Positions 50,130-61,691 are shown, numbered from the stretch's first letter. The stretch: 64,000 bases of DNA from Diatrype stigma (GCA_022225965.2 JAKJXP020000137.1:32486-96485), one strand, 5' to 3'. Program-made: numbers and translations. The notes: generated by a model not told the origin, from the letters alone.

Positions 50130-50342
50130 ATGCCGTCCTCGTCGACTACCACCACGTTCCGCTCAGAGCTTAACCGTCTGCCGTCGGGCCCGAGCCGAAT
50201 TGAGACATACACGAGGCAGGCCAACTCGTCAGAGAGGCTCTTCACCACTCATCAGCCAACGAACAAGTCCGCAGACTCGATGGCGCGCCGGTTGGACGCG
50301 TGGGACAGGCGATGGGATAGAGCTAGTGGTTCTGGTCACTAA
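50130..50342 (+). CDS. Possible small protein of 70 aa
   Basis: The ATG at 50130 opens a frame rich in Ser, Thr and Arg (M-P-S-S-S-T-T-T-T-F-R-S-E-L-N-R-L). A good candidate leader intron lies just upstream: GTAAGC at 50031, branch GACTAAGA near 50083 and GCAG ending at 50103, which would place the ATG 27 nt into the next exon. There is no signal peptide or membrane segment. I do not recognise a family; the protein could be an artefact, and the intron is the only extra support. Confidence 0.35.
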   Translation: MPSSSTTTTFRSELNRLPSGPSRIETYTRQANSSERLFTTHQPTNKSADSMARRLDAWDRRWDRASGSGH

Positions 50343-51085
50343 TATTACCTGGGGGTAGTCGTCGATAGGGTGAGCTAAGCATCAAGGGTTCGCACAGGGA
50401 GAAAGTCAGGACCCTCGTTGATATTTCGATTTTCGTTTTCATTTTCGATTGCCGAGAGCAATTCTCACTATCTCTTGCATAGCCTGGCCTGGCCTGGCCT
50501 GGCCATAGGCACACTAGCGTCTGTACAATCTCTGTAAATAGATATCATGATATACCATGGACGGGAAACTGGGGGTCGATAGATCAATAAGGAGTTACTT
50601 GGAGTTTATGCCAGCTGTGTCCGGAGCTTCCATTATTTGTACATATGAATTGCTAAATTCGGTCAGTCATATTTCACAGCTGCGGCCCGGTAATCTGTCG
50701 TTTGTCTTCCGCCTGCGCTGGATCTATGTATGACGCCTTAGGAAACGCCGTGAAACCGGGCTCGGCCGGGGCGCACATCCCTCTGACTAGGCTGAGCAGT
50801 TCACTAGTCGGAGGGATCATTGAGGGCGGACTATTGCCTGTTGCTGACATTATAATAGAGTTCTGGTATTTAGTAAGTAATCAGCAGCATAGTCGGCTGG
50901 CAGTAAAGTACAATTGGTGCAGTCAGCAGGAGCCATATCTAATAAATCGAAGCACACATCAAGTCGTATGATACAATCCATTCGTCCGTTCCTCGATCGG
51001 CAACCATCGGCCGTGGATAGCGTCCAGCTTTCGCTCTATATGGCAAGCCATTTATGAGATACGGTCGCTCGAGAGGGGCCGTTCG
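50343..51085. other. Short intergenic interval
   Basis: Contains four copies of GGCCT around 50485-50505 and nothing else notable. It is the 3' flank of the frataxin gene. Confidence 0.5.
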
Positions 51086-51806
51086 TCAAGCGACAACCGA
51101 GTCCAACGGCGGCTCTTCGGGTTGAGGATCAATGCCGGTCTCCTCCAATAAGAGTTCGTTCAACGTCGCGCCGTCTCGGAGGTAGACCCATCCGCCCGTT
51201 GCCGTGCCTTCCTTCTGTTCTTGGCCGTCACTAACGATCACATAGTCGAAACGCTTGGGGCCGGAGACGGGGGACGAGAGCCAAATCTGCTTGTTAGGCG
51301 GTTGTTTGTTGATCACGTAGGTGCCGATACTAGCTATGTTGATATTCATGACGCCGGCCTATAAAGAAAACGAGGGAAGCGTCAGCTAGCCAGTAGAACA
51401 TGGATTGGGGATGGGCAAAGGGGGAAAGGTAGGATAGACAGAAGGAAAGAAAGGAACCAACGCTGTACTCGATATCTAGATCTTCACGCTCGTCTTGCAC
51501 AGCCTCGAACTTGTTCAACAGGTTGTCCAGATATTGGTCGGACAGCTCATGGTATTGCGTATCCGTTAGCTCGGCAGGCTTGACGCGACTGAGAACATCT
51601 GGCGCAAGAGGTCTTGAGAGGCGATGACTTGTTGAGAAGGGGGAAGAGATGAGGCTCGAAGTAGCGGCGATCGGCTTATGGGGTAATCTTTGCCAAACAG
51701 GACACAGATGATTGGCAGGTCGAACAACGGACGTGGTCGTCGTAGATTTGGTGAGTGTTCGATTGGTGGCCAATCGGCCCAACCTGGTGAGGCCCGACCT
51801 GGCCAT
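51086..51806 (-). CDS. YFH1: Frataxin (mitochondrial iron-sulphur cluster assembly)
   Basis: Exons 51806-51462 and 51358-51086 (minus), phase 0, intron of 103 nt (GTTGGT...TATAG), 205 aa. The ATG at 51806 opens an Arg/Ser/Thr-rich N terminus typical of a mitochondrial presequence. The frataxin fold starts near [15 protein letters not shown] with the acidic first helix ([13 protein letters not shown]) that binds iron. After the splice follow [18 protein letters not shown] and the near-invariant [17 protein letters not shown]. Known role: regulates cysteine desulfurase and iron delivery for Fe-S cluster assembly in the matrix. Length fits the family. The donor GTTGGT is non-consensus. Confidence 0.95.
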
Positions 51807-53650
51807 GATGGTGATCGATTGGAACGTGATTACCAATGTATACTCTCTCCCGTCTACGGGGACCTAGTTAACTGGGAAGAGCTGGCAGACAATGTGCTCG
51901 GCTGGCTGTGGTGGCGTTGAGGGGTCTGAGGGGTAAAGTCGAGGGGTGAAGTCGGAACTATGGCCGGATCTAGAATCGGCGAATCTTATTCATAACAAGA
52001 ATCAGTCATGACCGTTTCGAAAGTGGGAGATTGTTGGAGTCTTGGATTTATCCGCACATACCGAAGGAAACGAACGTAAGTCGCGTGAGATGGATTTGGT
52101 GAAATGTTGTTAAGCTGAAGTTAAGCTGAAGAGAAGCTCCTAATAGAAGTAACTAATCGGAGCTGCCCGTGCCACCCGGTCTTAGGCCCTTCTAGAGCTA
52201 CAGTATGTATGTACGTTCCCCGCTAAACTGGGGCTCGAGCACCCCGCCATTAAGGCTAAGAGTAACTATTGTATGTACATACATACATGCAGTGTTACCG
52301 GATATCTGGGTAACACTCCGCTATGACACCTACCCAAGTACTTGGGTATAACTACGACCTGGATGTATGCCATCAACTTCAATGCTGGAATATCTAATCT
52401 ACGTACCTGTAAGTACCTAAGTAGGTACATCATCATTCCGCCCTGCAGCTTTGCACCTGCAACGAAGAAGGGACCCTTGACTTTACAATCGCAATATCCT
52501 CAAACAAACTGGAAAGCTGCATTGGACTTCATTACACTAATAGCTTGCATGGCTCCGAGACGACTGCAGACACTGGAATATCACGGCGATGGCATAAATG
52601 CTGCCTGTAACGAGGACTTGTACACGACCATCTCCAGATCCCAGCCTTCTGGCTGTTTGTATAGCGCTTTTTATTGTCTGCCCGAGTTGAGTTCGAAACT
52701 CTGGTTTGTATCTCCGCCAGATTTCAGCAAAGTCTATCCTTATCCTTTCCTCGGGTGTGACTTAGTGCCGGCGATGTGAATGATGTTGAGGTTGTTAGTA
52801 TCCGCGGTTTGTCTTGAATAAACATACGAGGCTCACAACCTGTATCGATGTTATAATGGGTGGCTGACTGAGTGCCCTAGTTCACTTGGCCATTCCTTCG
52901 TGCCAACTATACTCGGAGACCCCCTTAAAACCAACTGGCCCTTGTTGGGAATAATGCACAGGACGCCTTGCTCGGTCGCTCCGACGGTTGGTCGTCGTGG
53001 ATGTCGTCTTGAGTCTAATACTGGATGGCATCCTGGCGTGGTCTCATTCAGCATGGGACTAAATCATTGCGGTCGAGGTTGGGAACTACCCCACAAGTTT
53101 TCCTGGCTAGCCGTGGGTATGCCATACTACTGGGTTCTAAACCCATCCTCACCTGACTCAAATATACCCAGGAACCCCGAGATGGCGATGGTCGTGGAGA
53201 TTCAGTGTCTTTGGTGACCCCTGAAATCCATCGCTGCGAACTGAACTCTTGATCATAGACGCTGCCTTGGAATCTCGCAGTTTGGAAGTGGTTTGGGAGT
53301 CTGGTGAGTCAGGGGCTTCGCATTGATCGAGTATTGGCCAGATACCCCCCAATCGACAAAGCGCAGCGAGGTGAGACGCAAGACTCTAATGTTGGGTCAT
53401 ATTGGTGCGTGAGAGTGAGATCATATCATTAAGTGTATGTACAAAATTCGCCGCCATATAAACGACGGCTACGCAGTATCGATATAGCAACATGACAGCC
53501 GTAATCGTTCCTGACTGGGATGTATCCAAGAGGGTACGATACAACCAACAGACTGTCATGAGTACTTCAGCCTCCTGCTTCCGCTTTCTCCGGTAATAGC
53601 AAGAGAAATTGTACCTTCCACGCCGACCCAGAGATGGATTCTAGGTCCTT
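51807..53650. other. Intergenic DNA, no supported gene
   Basis: Divergent side of frataxin. Frames at 52342-52779 and 52900-53217 (+) are open but show no conserved motif or consistent splicing. Short GTATGTACATACATACATG repeats occur at 52270-52290. Confidence 0.45.
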
Positions 53651-53699
53651 AGATTTGGGCTTCGTTATTCTTGGTTAAACTTAACGCCTCTGAAGAGAT

Positions 53700-53924
53700 G
53701 TGGTGGAGCGGATATTGAGAAATTGGCTGAGAGACTTAGAAGACGCCTCGCCAGACATATACGGATCAGAACAGGCTTCGCAAACCAGTGTCATGTGGCG
53801 TACGGCGGTCGGCAACGTGATTGCAAGCCAAGAGTTCCTTCCTAATGTTAGCATCAAGGCATTAGAGGAGCTCTCCGAGTTAGGTTCGAAGAAACGACGA
53901 AAGAACTTTTGTGTGTGGGATTGA
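53700..53924 (+). pseudogene. Possible fragment of a HET-domain-type protein
   Basis: A 74-codon stretch contains I-L-R-N-W-L-R-D-L and M-W-R-T-A-V-G-N-V, which resembles the W-R-T-L region found towards the C terminus of fungal HET (heterokaryon incompatibility) proteins. No HET N-terminal domain is visible upstream, so if the resemblance is real this is a truncated remnant. Weak evidence. Confidence 0.2.
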
Positions 53925-54659
53925 CCGATTGTGGCTTCAAATCACGACATCAGGTAGGCAAGAGAAGGTCCACGACGGTGAATTACGATGATTATCCGGG
54001 CTTGGGCCTTCTAAGACGCAGCTAGGGAATACAGCTTTACCTTCTTGGAGCCAGCACTCCTGCCATTCTTGGAGGGGAGCCCGAGGGTCCTTCTTGACTT
54101 GTCTGTGAATGTTGAGTGTTACCTATACTGATGAAGGCGAGACTGCCAATGACAGCATACGACTGTAAAGTTACGCCTTCAGTGATCGGTATCGTACGGT
54201 ATCAGTCACGTTTCATGATGGCTATTATTTGTGGTCTACCGAGAGAAGAGTAGGTGGCCAAAGCTCCACCGTCGATATTGCAATGTGTTTTGGTGCCCGG
54301 AGTAATAGAACAGCTTTTAGGTAGAAGGAGTAAGGACGGAATAACTCTGGTGCCCATTGAAGATATAGGGTCCTTATGCATCCCTATAATCCCTTTTGCG
54401 TTGTTATATGACATACTACTACCCGTCATACCATAAAGACTTGCAACTTCGGCTAGAACTACATGTACTATCCCAATGCCTAATAATGAGGGATGCATTC
54501 GGTATATATACCGTGAGTTGGCTTGTTTCCAATTACAATACAATCCGGTCAAAAATCACTTGTTCCCTTTTCCCATGCTGCAATAATATTGTCAAGTTTG
54601 TTTACCCACCATTGTTAGCATGAATATCAACTTGACATCCTTTAGCCTTATCCAGACGG
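53925..54659. other. Intergenic DNA, no supported gene
   Basis: Overlapping small frames on both strands at 54202-54623 have no recognisable domain. Confidence 0.45.
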
Positions 54660-55055
54660 TCAGACAAGGTTGCAGTTGCTGTCACTGGCTGCTTAGCGAT
54701 TAGTACATATGTTCTCCAACACGCACTCAAGCAGCAGCTAGATATATTCCCCATCTTCCGAAGGGTAGGGACTGTGGGCTTATGAAGCAAAGGGGATGCT
54801 CTTACAACAAGAGTCACGCAGTTCCAGGTAGCAGCTTCTCCTGTCCCCATCGGTTCCACAGTTGTGTGCTCCCCGGTTGTAGCAATTTATGAAGTTCTTG
54901 TAGTTGTCAACGTTCCCGTCGCCACAATCAACGTGTCCTGACCCGTCCCGAGCCTCGAGCTGCTTGGAGGCGGGCGGCGCATCAGCTGTAGCAGTAGCAG
55001 CAGCGGCAAGGCCGGCGGCGGTCGCGATCGCGATCACGAGCGGTGATAGCTGCAT
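54660..55055 (-). CDS. Small secreted cysteine-rich protein (effector-like)
   Basis: The ATG at 55055 opens a clear signal peptide (M-Q-L-S-P-L-V-I-A-I-A-T-A-A-G-L-A-A-A), probably followed by a short propeptide ending K-Q-L-E-A-R. Two readings exist. Read straight on, the protein has 91 aa and stops at 54780-54782, ending in D-S-C-C-K-S-I-P-F-A-S. With an intron from 54805 to 54689 (GTAAGA, branch TACTAATC, acceptor GCAG; phase 1) it has 92 aa, stops at 54660-54662 and ends D-S-C-S-S-D-S-N-C-N-L-V. Either form has six cysteines in the mature part, enough for three disulphides. The very good branch site favours splicing. Function unknown; size and cysteine content fit apoplastic effectors or antimicrobial-like proteins. 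Confidence 0.6.
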
Positions 55056-56577
55056 CTCGGGGGCGGAGGTTGAATCGGAGCTGCTAGGTGTCAGGGGAAA
55101 AGAGGGAATTGTTGAAGAGGGCGATACTGTCTTGGTACTGTCTTTCCTTCCTTGATCGCAGATGGTGATGGCAAGGCTGGCAGCAAGGAATTACAATCCG
55201 TGTGCGCAGGAAAACGAGCTGCTGCTGACAGAGAAGGCTGAGACGGGCGTTTTGGACTCGCAAGAATTTAGAAACATCAAGTAACAGCAAAGCCTCTTCA
55301 TAAAGATTCGTTTTAAGACGATACAATCGCCTTAGTGAGATGAAGGGTCCCTTAATTGCCAAGGATATACCGTTGCACCAGATGGATACACGGGCGACGG
55401 CATACCTTATGATTGGGCTATTTCATATCTTGGGAGATATTCGTACTTTCCAGAGATAGCTTCATGATATATGCCGACCGTGCATATAGTCCTCTCTATG
55501 ATAGATACTATCTAACATACATACATATAGCCTCGATTTGATGTGGTAGAGGAAGAGAAGCACTACTAGAAAAAGAATATCAGCATCCAAATGATTATAG
55601 GCTTTCCGTGGAGCGTTGCGGCAGAGAAGTAAAAAGGGGGGTGGTGGGGCGATTATACTAGCTACTTTAGTCAGGTAGGAAGGACATGGTTCACTATGAA
55701 TCATAATGAATGAGATGCTCCAATGGCGATCAGCAGGTCTTTTTGCACGGGGCTTACCTTCGCTTCGATACCCAGTGGGAGGGCGAGGTGTTAGTAATCA
55801 TATACGATCATGGCCATAATGAATCATTGTTTCTCATTCCCTCATCATCTTTAGCATCCGTTTCCAGTCATGAATGCTTCGTCTCATACCGACTAGACCG
55901 ATTGAACCAATGCTTGCGAATATGAGCCTAATCGGAATAACCGGGGTAAAGAGAATCAGTAACTGATGAAGACGTAATGGGCGGATGCTTGGAAGATGGT
56001 CTGCATTACAGGCAGCGAATATAAACACCAAAGCAAGCAGAAAGCGACTTCCCGTGAGATGGATCATAGTGAATCAATGTTGTCGACGATGATACATTAT
56101 GATAGACTGCCGTTAGTAATTAAGTAAAGTACAATGCATGAACAACCCTTCTCGTAGATAAATAGGAGCAAGCGTTTTTGTATTATATGGCACTATGTAG
56201 AAAGATGAGACAAGATGTGATTCGACATTGGCGTATAGAGGCGCCCAACGTTCTGCGTCCAGCAGAGATGCAATCGTGATATTGGAATTTGCTGTGCTGA
56301 TAGCATACACTGGTAAGTGGACGGTGATGGTTCTCCTTTGCTCCTCGAGATCGACCACAAAAGGCATGATGACCGAAATCGTTCCCTAAGCCGAGATTCA
56401 CATTCTGCAACTCGTACGTACGTTCGCTCGTTCTTCGTTCGTAACGGGCGACAATCACATGAGAGAATCACGAGCCGACATCGTCTGAATCAACATACAT
56501 ACGCAAGCGTGGGAAGGAGAAAACACATTCATTCATTCATTATCGAGTGCTAACTCCTTGGAAACCAAGTGGCTAAT
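55056..56577. other. Intergenic DNA, no supported gene
   Basis: Overlapping frames at 55084-55362, 55462-55704, 55834-56067 and 56113-56471 have no motif. Contains ACATACATACATA at 55516-55529 and ATTC repeats at 56529-56541. Confidence 0.45.
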
Positions 56578-57306
56578 TCAACCTGTGCTATCCCTCCCAG
56601 AACCTGAACCAGGCGCAGCATCAACAGCGGGCGAGGTGGATGTGGATGTGGATTTTAGCTGCAGCATGCTCCGCAGCGCGGCGGCCTCGGCCTCCTGGCG
56701 CGCGAGCCGGATGCGCAGGTCATCGCGTTCCTGCTTGATGTCGGACAGCTCGCCCTCGAGCTCGGTGATGCGGTCGATACGCTTCTGACGGTACTTGCGG
56801 GCGGCCTCATTGTTGCGCTGGCGCTTGTTGGCGGTGACGGGATCGACCGTGGTAGGGGTCAAAGAGCGCTTGGTACCTCGGCTCATTGTTGTCGTTGTCG
56901 TCGTTGTCTCCAGCGCTGGCGGGGGTTGGTCCTGAGGCGGCGGCGCGGGAACGTCCACCACGGAGTGTTCCAGCGGTTCTATTTCTGAAAGCGGCTGCAT
57001 GTCGGAATCTGATAGCATATCGAGTTCGTTCGGAAGAATAATGCTGAAAGGTGGGCTTGGGTTGAAAGCATTGTTATATGAAGGTGGTGTTACTTCAAAG
57101 ATGTAACTGTTAGTGGATATGGGCATGGATGTGAACAAGGAGAGGGATGGATATGGTGATGGTCGTGGGTAGTTAGAGTCATCGACAGCAAGTCGGAAGA
57201 GTCAGCGGCTTGAGTACGTACTGTTGACATTCTCAGGTGATGAACTGTTCAAGCTCAAGGCATCGCTGAAGGTATCTCCGAAGGAAAAGAGTCCGTGGAG
57301 TCCCAT
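56578..57306 (-). CDS. bZIP transcription factor (Gcn4/IDI-4/JlbA-like)
   Basis: Proposed exons 57306-57218 and 57106-56578 (minus), intron 111 nt (GTACTC...TAACAG, branch CTCTAACTAC), phase 2, 205 aa. The basic region lies near residues 124-140 (K-R-Q-R-N-N-E-A-A-R-K-Y-R-Q-K-R), with the N-x7-R core represented by N-E-A-A-R-K-Y-R, followed by a leucine zipper (I-T-E-L-E-G-E-L...L-R-I-R-L...L-R-S-M-L) near 143-179. The N-terminal half is acidic and Pro-rich with S-D-S-D and E-I-E-P-L-E, a likely activation region; a Thr run precedes the basic region. C-terminal placement of the bZIP and its sequence resemble the fungal Gcn4 relatives IDI-4 and JlbA, which respond to starvation; this is by memory. 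The ATG at 57306 is the first in frame in an open stretch that continues upstream through Gly-rich codons. Confidence 0.7.
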
Positions 57307-57501
57307 TGAACTGGGGAATGACCAATCCCCTACTCCTCCTCCTCCTCCTCCTCCTCCCACTCCCCCTACTCCTAGTCCTCCTAATACTCCTACTCCTCCA
57401 CAGAGGCTGTCGCTCCCCACGTCCCCTACTCCATACAAGAGCCAGTCACAACCAACGCCAGTCGAGGGGCCAATTGAACCATCTAGGGTTGTCGAGAGCA
57501 A
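57202..57501 (-). other. Gly-rich open frame over a (CTC)n tract in the bZIP 5' region
   Basis: On the plus strand 57330-57400 is a CTCCTCCTCC-type triplet run. It gives a poly-Gly/Val frame on the minus strand and a poly-Pro frame on the plus. The minus frame is in phase with the bZIP start at 57306, so an N-terminal extension is possible but lacks an ATG. Confidence 0.4.
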
Positions 57502-57553
57502 ATCCGCGGGCCCTGAAGCGGAGGAAGCATCCCAGATGGCGGCACCGGGTCGG

Positions 57554-57646
57554 TTAGGCTGGCTCGTATGAAACGAGGGACTTGCAGCACGAGCTGCTGC
57601 TGAATGTACGGATACACATTGCGGCTGTGGATGTCGCGGCGGGCAT
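57554..57646 (-). promoter_or_regulatory. Upstream ORF candidate of the bZIP gene (30 aa)
   Basis: An ATG at 57646 opens 30 codons (M-P-A-A-T-S-T-A-A-M...) ending in TAA about 250 bp before the proposed bZIP start. Genes of the Gcn4/CPC1 group are known for translational control by uORFs. It could instead be a first coding exon spliced to the Gly-rich frame (57306-57501); candidate donors exist but are weak. Confidence 0.35.
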
Positions 57647-58636
57647 GAAGATATAGTAAAAAGGCCTCGTTCCGAGGCCTGGGTGAAACTAGGAGAACAA
57701 TCTAGAGAAATTGAGCTGAGGCGCCGTTGTTCGTCTCAACGACGCAAGGTTGTGGTTTGGGGAGGAAAGGGAAAGGGATCGAGGTCCCGACGAGTTTATG
57801 GGGTGTGAGATTATGTAGTCTTCGAGAAAGGGGGGAGTTCCAAGGTTGGGGGACCTCTTGGGGGGCTTCGGGGGGACCTAAGGGGGGAAAGGTGGGCAGG
57901 CATTGGCGAGGGGCGGTGCAGATCTGAGATGGCACTGCAGGGGTCTAGGTGGGTCTACGGATTCGGGATCTCCGCTGAGTGGCTAGTAGATGTGGCTTGC
58001 TACAGGTATACCTAGGTAGTTAGTCACCTGCATGTACGTAGTATAATACCTGCGTGTTTCCTGCTTAGCTGAGATGAGATCGGAGATCGCTGAGACAATG
58101 TCTCTGGGCAGGAACAAGATCATCACGCTCGATACGTTGTACCGAAAATGCCCACGAAAATATCTGCAGCTTCAAGCTTGTTTCTTACGTCTAAATATCT
58201 CACCGTCTGTGTGGCTGTGTGGCTCAAGTACTATGCGGCTTACTCATTCCATACCGCCTACCTAGGTAGTTCCATACATACATCATGGATGTAGGCCATA
58301 CATGTAGGTAGGCCATACATGTACTTCGTAGGGACCTACATACCGGCACTAGGGAGAAGCCTTATAAGCCCAAAGTACTCGAGATTACCATATCAGGCAG
58401 CCGCAGGTATTTCGTATTTCGTATTTCGTATTTCGTATCTGTACGCAGAATGCCTTAAAGCTCCACTGTCACATCCCCCACCATCAAGGTATCCACGATA
58501 CCCACGATACCCATGCTACCCGCGATACTATCACCGAGTCACCGAATCACCGATTTCCACTAGACTTCATGCTTGGCTCGAACACCGGTTCATCCTGAGC
58601 CCAAGAACCACAGATGTCTAGGCAATCTGTTCCGAA
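57647..58636. other. Intergenic divergent promoter region between bZIP and AP-3 sigma
   Basis: Contains a (GTATTTC)n run at 58406-58436, TACCCACGA-type repeats at 58490-58525 and ACCTAGGTAG palindromes at 58010 and 58258. No gene seen. Confidence 0.5.
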
Positions 58637-59396
58637 ATGATAAACGCGGTACTGGTCTTCAATGGCCAAGGTCAGCCTCGTCTGACCAAATTCTATACTC
58701 AGCTGGTGTGTAACCCGACAGTCTGGCTGCAGCCATTTCTCCCCCTTTCTCTTTTCATCAACATCCCGATCGACATAACTAGCCACCACGGCAATCAACG
58801 AACGACGCGCGTGAAAGAGGAGAAGCTAATCATGCGAAATCACGAACTTGCGAACATGGGGTGAACAGGAAACCAGCATTCAGCAACGTCTCATTTCCGA
58901 GATCTTCACCCTCGTCTCGAACCGGCCGTCGGGCGCCTGCAATTTCCTACCGCTGCCGCCTCTCCTCGCCGCGTCGGGGACGTCTTCGTCCTCATCCGAC
59001 CAGAACAACCACAATGACGTACCGTCGCTCGTGACGTACCGCAACTACGCGACGCTCTACTTCATCGTGATCTCGACGTCGACCGAGTCCCCCCTCGCCC
59101 TGCTGGACCTGATCCAAGTGTACGTCGAGGCGCTGGACAAGCTGTTCGAGAACGTGTGCGAGCTGGATCTCATCTTCAACTTCGAGACCCTGCACGCTGC
59201 CCTGAGCGAAATGGTCGTCGGCGGCGTTGTCATCGAGACCGGCCTCGACCGCATCGTCGCTGGCGTCCGGGCCCAGGGCACCGTAGCCAAGCGGCCTGTC
59301 AACGAGGCTAGGGGCGGCGGGGGCGCGGGACTGGGCTCTGGCGGCCTAGGTGCCGGCCTGGGCATGGGCGGGAACTTCGCCTGGCCTGGTCGGTAG
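58637..59396 (+). CDS. APS3: AP-3 adaptor complex sigma subunit
   Basis: Exons 58637-58705 and 58869-59396, phase 0, intron 163 nt (GTGTGT...AACAG), 198 aa. Exon 1 is the canonical sigma start M-I-N-A-V-L-V-F-N-G-Q-G-Q-P-R-L-T-K-F-Y. Exon 2 reads Q-Q-R-L-I-S-E-I-F-T-L-V-S-N-R, then Y-R-N-Y-A-T-L-Y-F-I-V, L-D-L-I-Q-V-Y-V-E-A-L-D and N-V-C-E-L-D-L-I-F-N-F, diagnostic of the AP-3 sigma longin fold. AP-3 carries cargo from Golgi/endosomes to the vacuole. A Ser/Asn-rich insertion (about residues 56-70) and a Gly-rich C-terminal tail are longer than in yeast Aps3. Reading exon 2 alone from ATG at 58848 would miss the true N terminus. Confidence 0.93.
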
Positions 59397-59808
59397 TCTC
59401 GTCTCTGTATGTATATTTATATACAGGGAAACATGAAAACATAGAAATATGGAAATATCCAACCCCGGACGGGCGATTAAGAAGGTTCACGGTCGATCAG
59501 GTCCTAGCACGCACGTACGCAAACAAGCAAGCGTAGCATAGCACAACATGATGAGAGGGGCATTGCGGCGCATTGCCTTTGATTTTGAGTTGTATACGAA
59601 TTTCACAGCAGGGTATTTTTACCAGCCAAACCAGAACTCCAACCCATGCACATAGAACGGGGTCCGTGATATGATAGAATACAAAGAATAGAATTTCGCC
59701 GGCTATCTCGGGGCGGTGACCCGTAGATCTGTCTTGGACCGTTCGTGTGTTTGGTTCGGAGGGAAGCCAAGCGCCCCCCAAAACGAGTCTCTGATCTTGA
59801 TTGCAATG

Positions 59809-60350
59809 TTAGTTGATGCGCTGAACCTATTGGCAACGAATAGCTGGGGGCACGAGCGAGGCATGCAATGCCATGTCATGTCAGCTTGTTAACAACTTAC
59901 CCCTTGGAACGGTTGGTATTGCGTATCCCAGTCCACTAACAGCACAGAATAAACAACAACAACTGTGTCCGATGTGTTAGCAATGCGCCCATTCCCCATT
60001 CCCCATTCCCTAATACCCATGCAAGGAGTCGAAGCCCCAACCCGGCCCCCACCAATAACTCGAATTGCACTACACTGAACGGGGATCGGCTCACATGTGA
60101 TGGTGGCCAGCTGCGCAAGCTTCACATACTTCTCCCATCTCGGCCTGGCCATTGCGAGCTGGACCCTCCGCTTATACCGCCGTTCGAACCGGAACTGCTC
60201 CTTCTCCGAAAGCTTCGAGAAGTCGGGCGGCCACACTTTCTTCAGCTTGATCGGGCTGCTGTATGGGTTGTGAACCTGCGTGTTCCTGATCGCGGATCGT
60301 ATAGTTGGTATTGGCTTATCTGCCATTCGCCGCGCGAGAGTCGGCAACAT
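59809..60350 (-). CDS. Small conserved fungal protein with one membrane span
   Basis: Three exons on the minus strand: 60350-60095, 59962-59901 and 59826-59809; introns 132 and 74 nt, phases 1 and 0; 111 aa. The protein has a basic middle (K-K-V-W-P-P-D-F-S-K-L-S then F-R-F-E-R-R-Y-K-R-R and A-R-P-R-W) followed by a membrane segment created by the first splice (L-A-Q-L-A-T-I-T-F-V-V-V-Y-S-V-L-L) and a short tail. I recall similar small proteins of unknown function in Sordariomycetes. An in-frame ATG at 60506 would add 52 residues including a second hydrophobic run (I-I-L-T-I-T-I-I-I-T-I-V), but that part is low-complexity and more likely leader. The gene converges on AP-3 sigma, 3' ends about 410 bp apart. 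Confidence 0.65.
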
Positions 60351-61691
60351 GTTGGATGTCGGGCTTGTCTGGGCTGGGCTGGGCTGGGCGAGCTTTGGTA
60401 CAGGACTCGAGTCGTTGCGATTTCCTTGGATAATGCCAATGACGATGGTGATGATAATAGTAATGGTGAGGATTATTAAGACTTGCGTGGGCGCATTCGG
60501 CCGCATTCAACCGCATTGGCTAAATTGTACCTGGTACTTGCATATGTGTATCCCACTTAGTATGCTTAGGCAGATCCTACCGTATGGCTGCATATCTTGC
60601 AAAGCAGATAATCTCTTATGCGGCTATGACGGACTATGGGGAACAGGGGGCTATCCCCCAATATACACCACGAATAAGTTCAACTTCGGTTAGCTATCAT
60701 AGAACACCACTACTTCGTACACAACACTCACAACAGGGCTCCTTCAGCAAGGGATCGCTAACATATTATGTTACCTGCAAGATAACACGCCAACGTACTA
60801 CTAGGGATATATACGATCTCTCTATGCAGTCCCGTCATCTTTGCTTCGCTATACTTGAGACGCTTAGCTAGTACCTAGCTATTAGCCTATCTACATACTG
60901 TACAGCTTCGACCGAACATACATAGGAATTACCAACGCCTATGCTATAGCAGTTTAATTGGTCGATGCGCGTTCGCTAGCCTTCCCTGGAAGATCATGAG
61001 TCCACCATCTAGTCTGCCGTGTTGGAACTCTTTTAGGGCACTGTAGCCTTGGCATATTGCAGGGTTGTCTGTCTCCCGTCCCCTCTACCGTACCATATTA
61101 GCATGTGCGATCTCGACAGAGGCTGCGTGTCCCTTTCCCACATTTGATCTATGGCATTTTTTCATCTGAACCTGAAAGCGTCCCTGATACCGTGATATAG
61201 GGGGTGGGAATATTGTGCCCACGCCGCACTTTGTTACCAGCCCTGGCGATGTGGCCAACGGTGATCAGCTTCGCCGGTGTCACAGGAGGATGTCCATAGG
61301 CTGCTATCCTCGACTGGCAAGAGGCGGCTAGAAGCTTCTTGAGCTGAATATATGATAGGATATAGAGATGTCTCGTGGTAAACAATATTATCGTTCCTTT
61401 TGCTCAAGTGCTAACACCAATGAGTGTTGCTTGTGTTTCTCTACTTTCACCAAGGTGTTGGCTGCTCTACATACGGGATATCCCCCTTGCAGACATTAGT
61501 GCTCTGTGTCTATATGATGTTAGGAATGCCTCCCCTGACCCATCCAACTCATGTTGGGTTTTTATAAACCCGGCTCGTCTCATCTTTAGAACTTTACGAG
61601 TTTTCCACATTTAGACAGAAAGCCCAGTTCATAAGATAGAAGGATTGATACTTCATTACATCTTGATAGTCGCTGCACCTCTTCGTGCATC
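60351..61691. other. Intergenic divergent region before the MFS gene
   Basis: No supported gene. Frames at 60584-60871, 61149-61385 and 61375-61614 have no motif. A GGCTG-type repeat (about 60370-60390) falls in the leader of the small membrane protein. Confidence 0.5.

Noticed and set aside
52342..52779. 145-codon plus-strand frame
   Set aside because: Mixed composition without motif, signal peptide or intron signals; cannot be supported.
57224..57571. Plus-strand proline-rich protein
   Set aside because: Triplet repeat read on the opposite strand of the bZIP leader and first exon; no other support.
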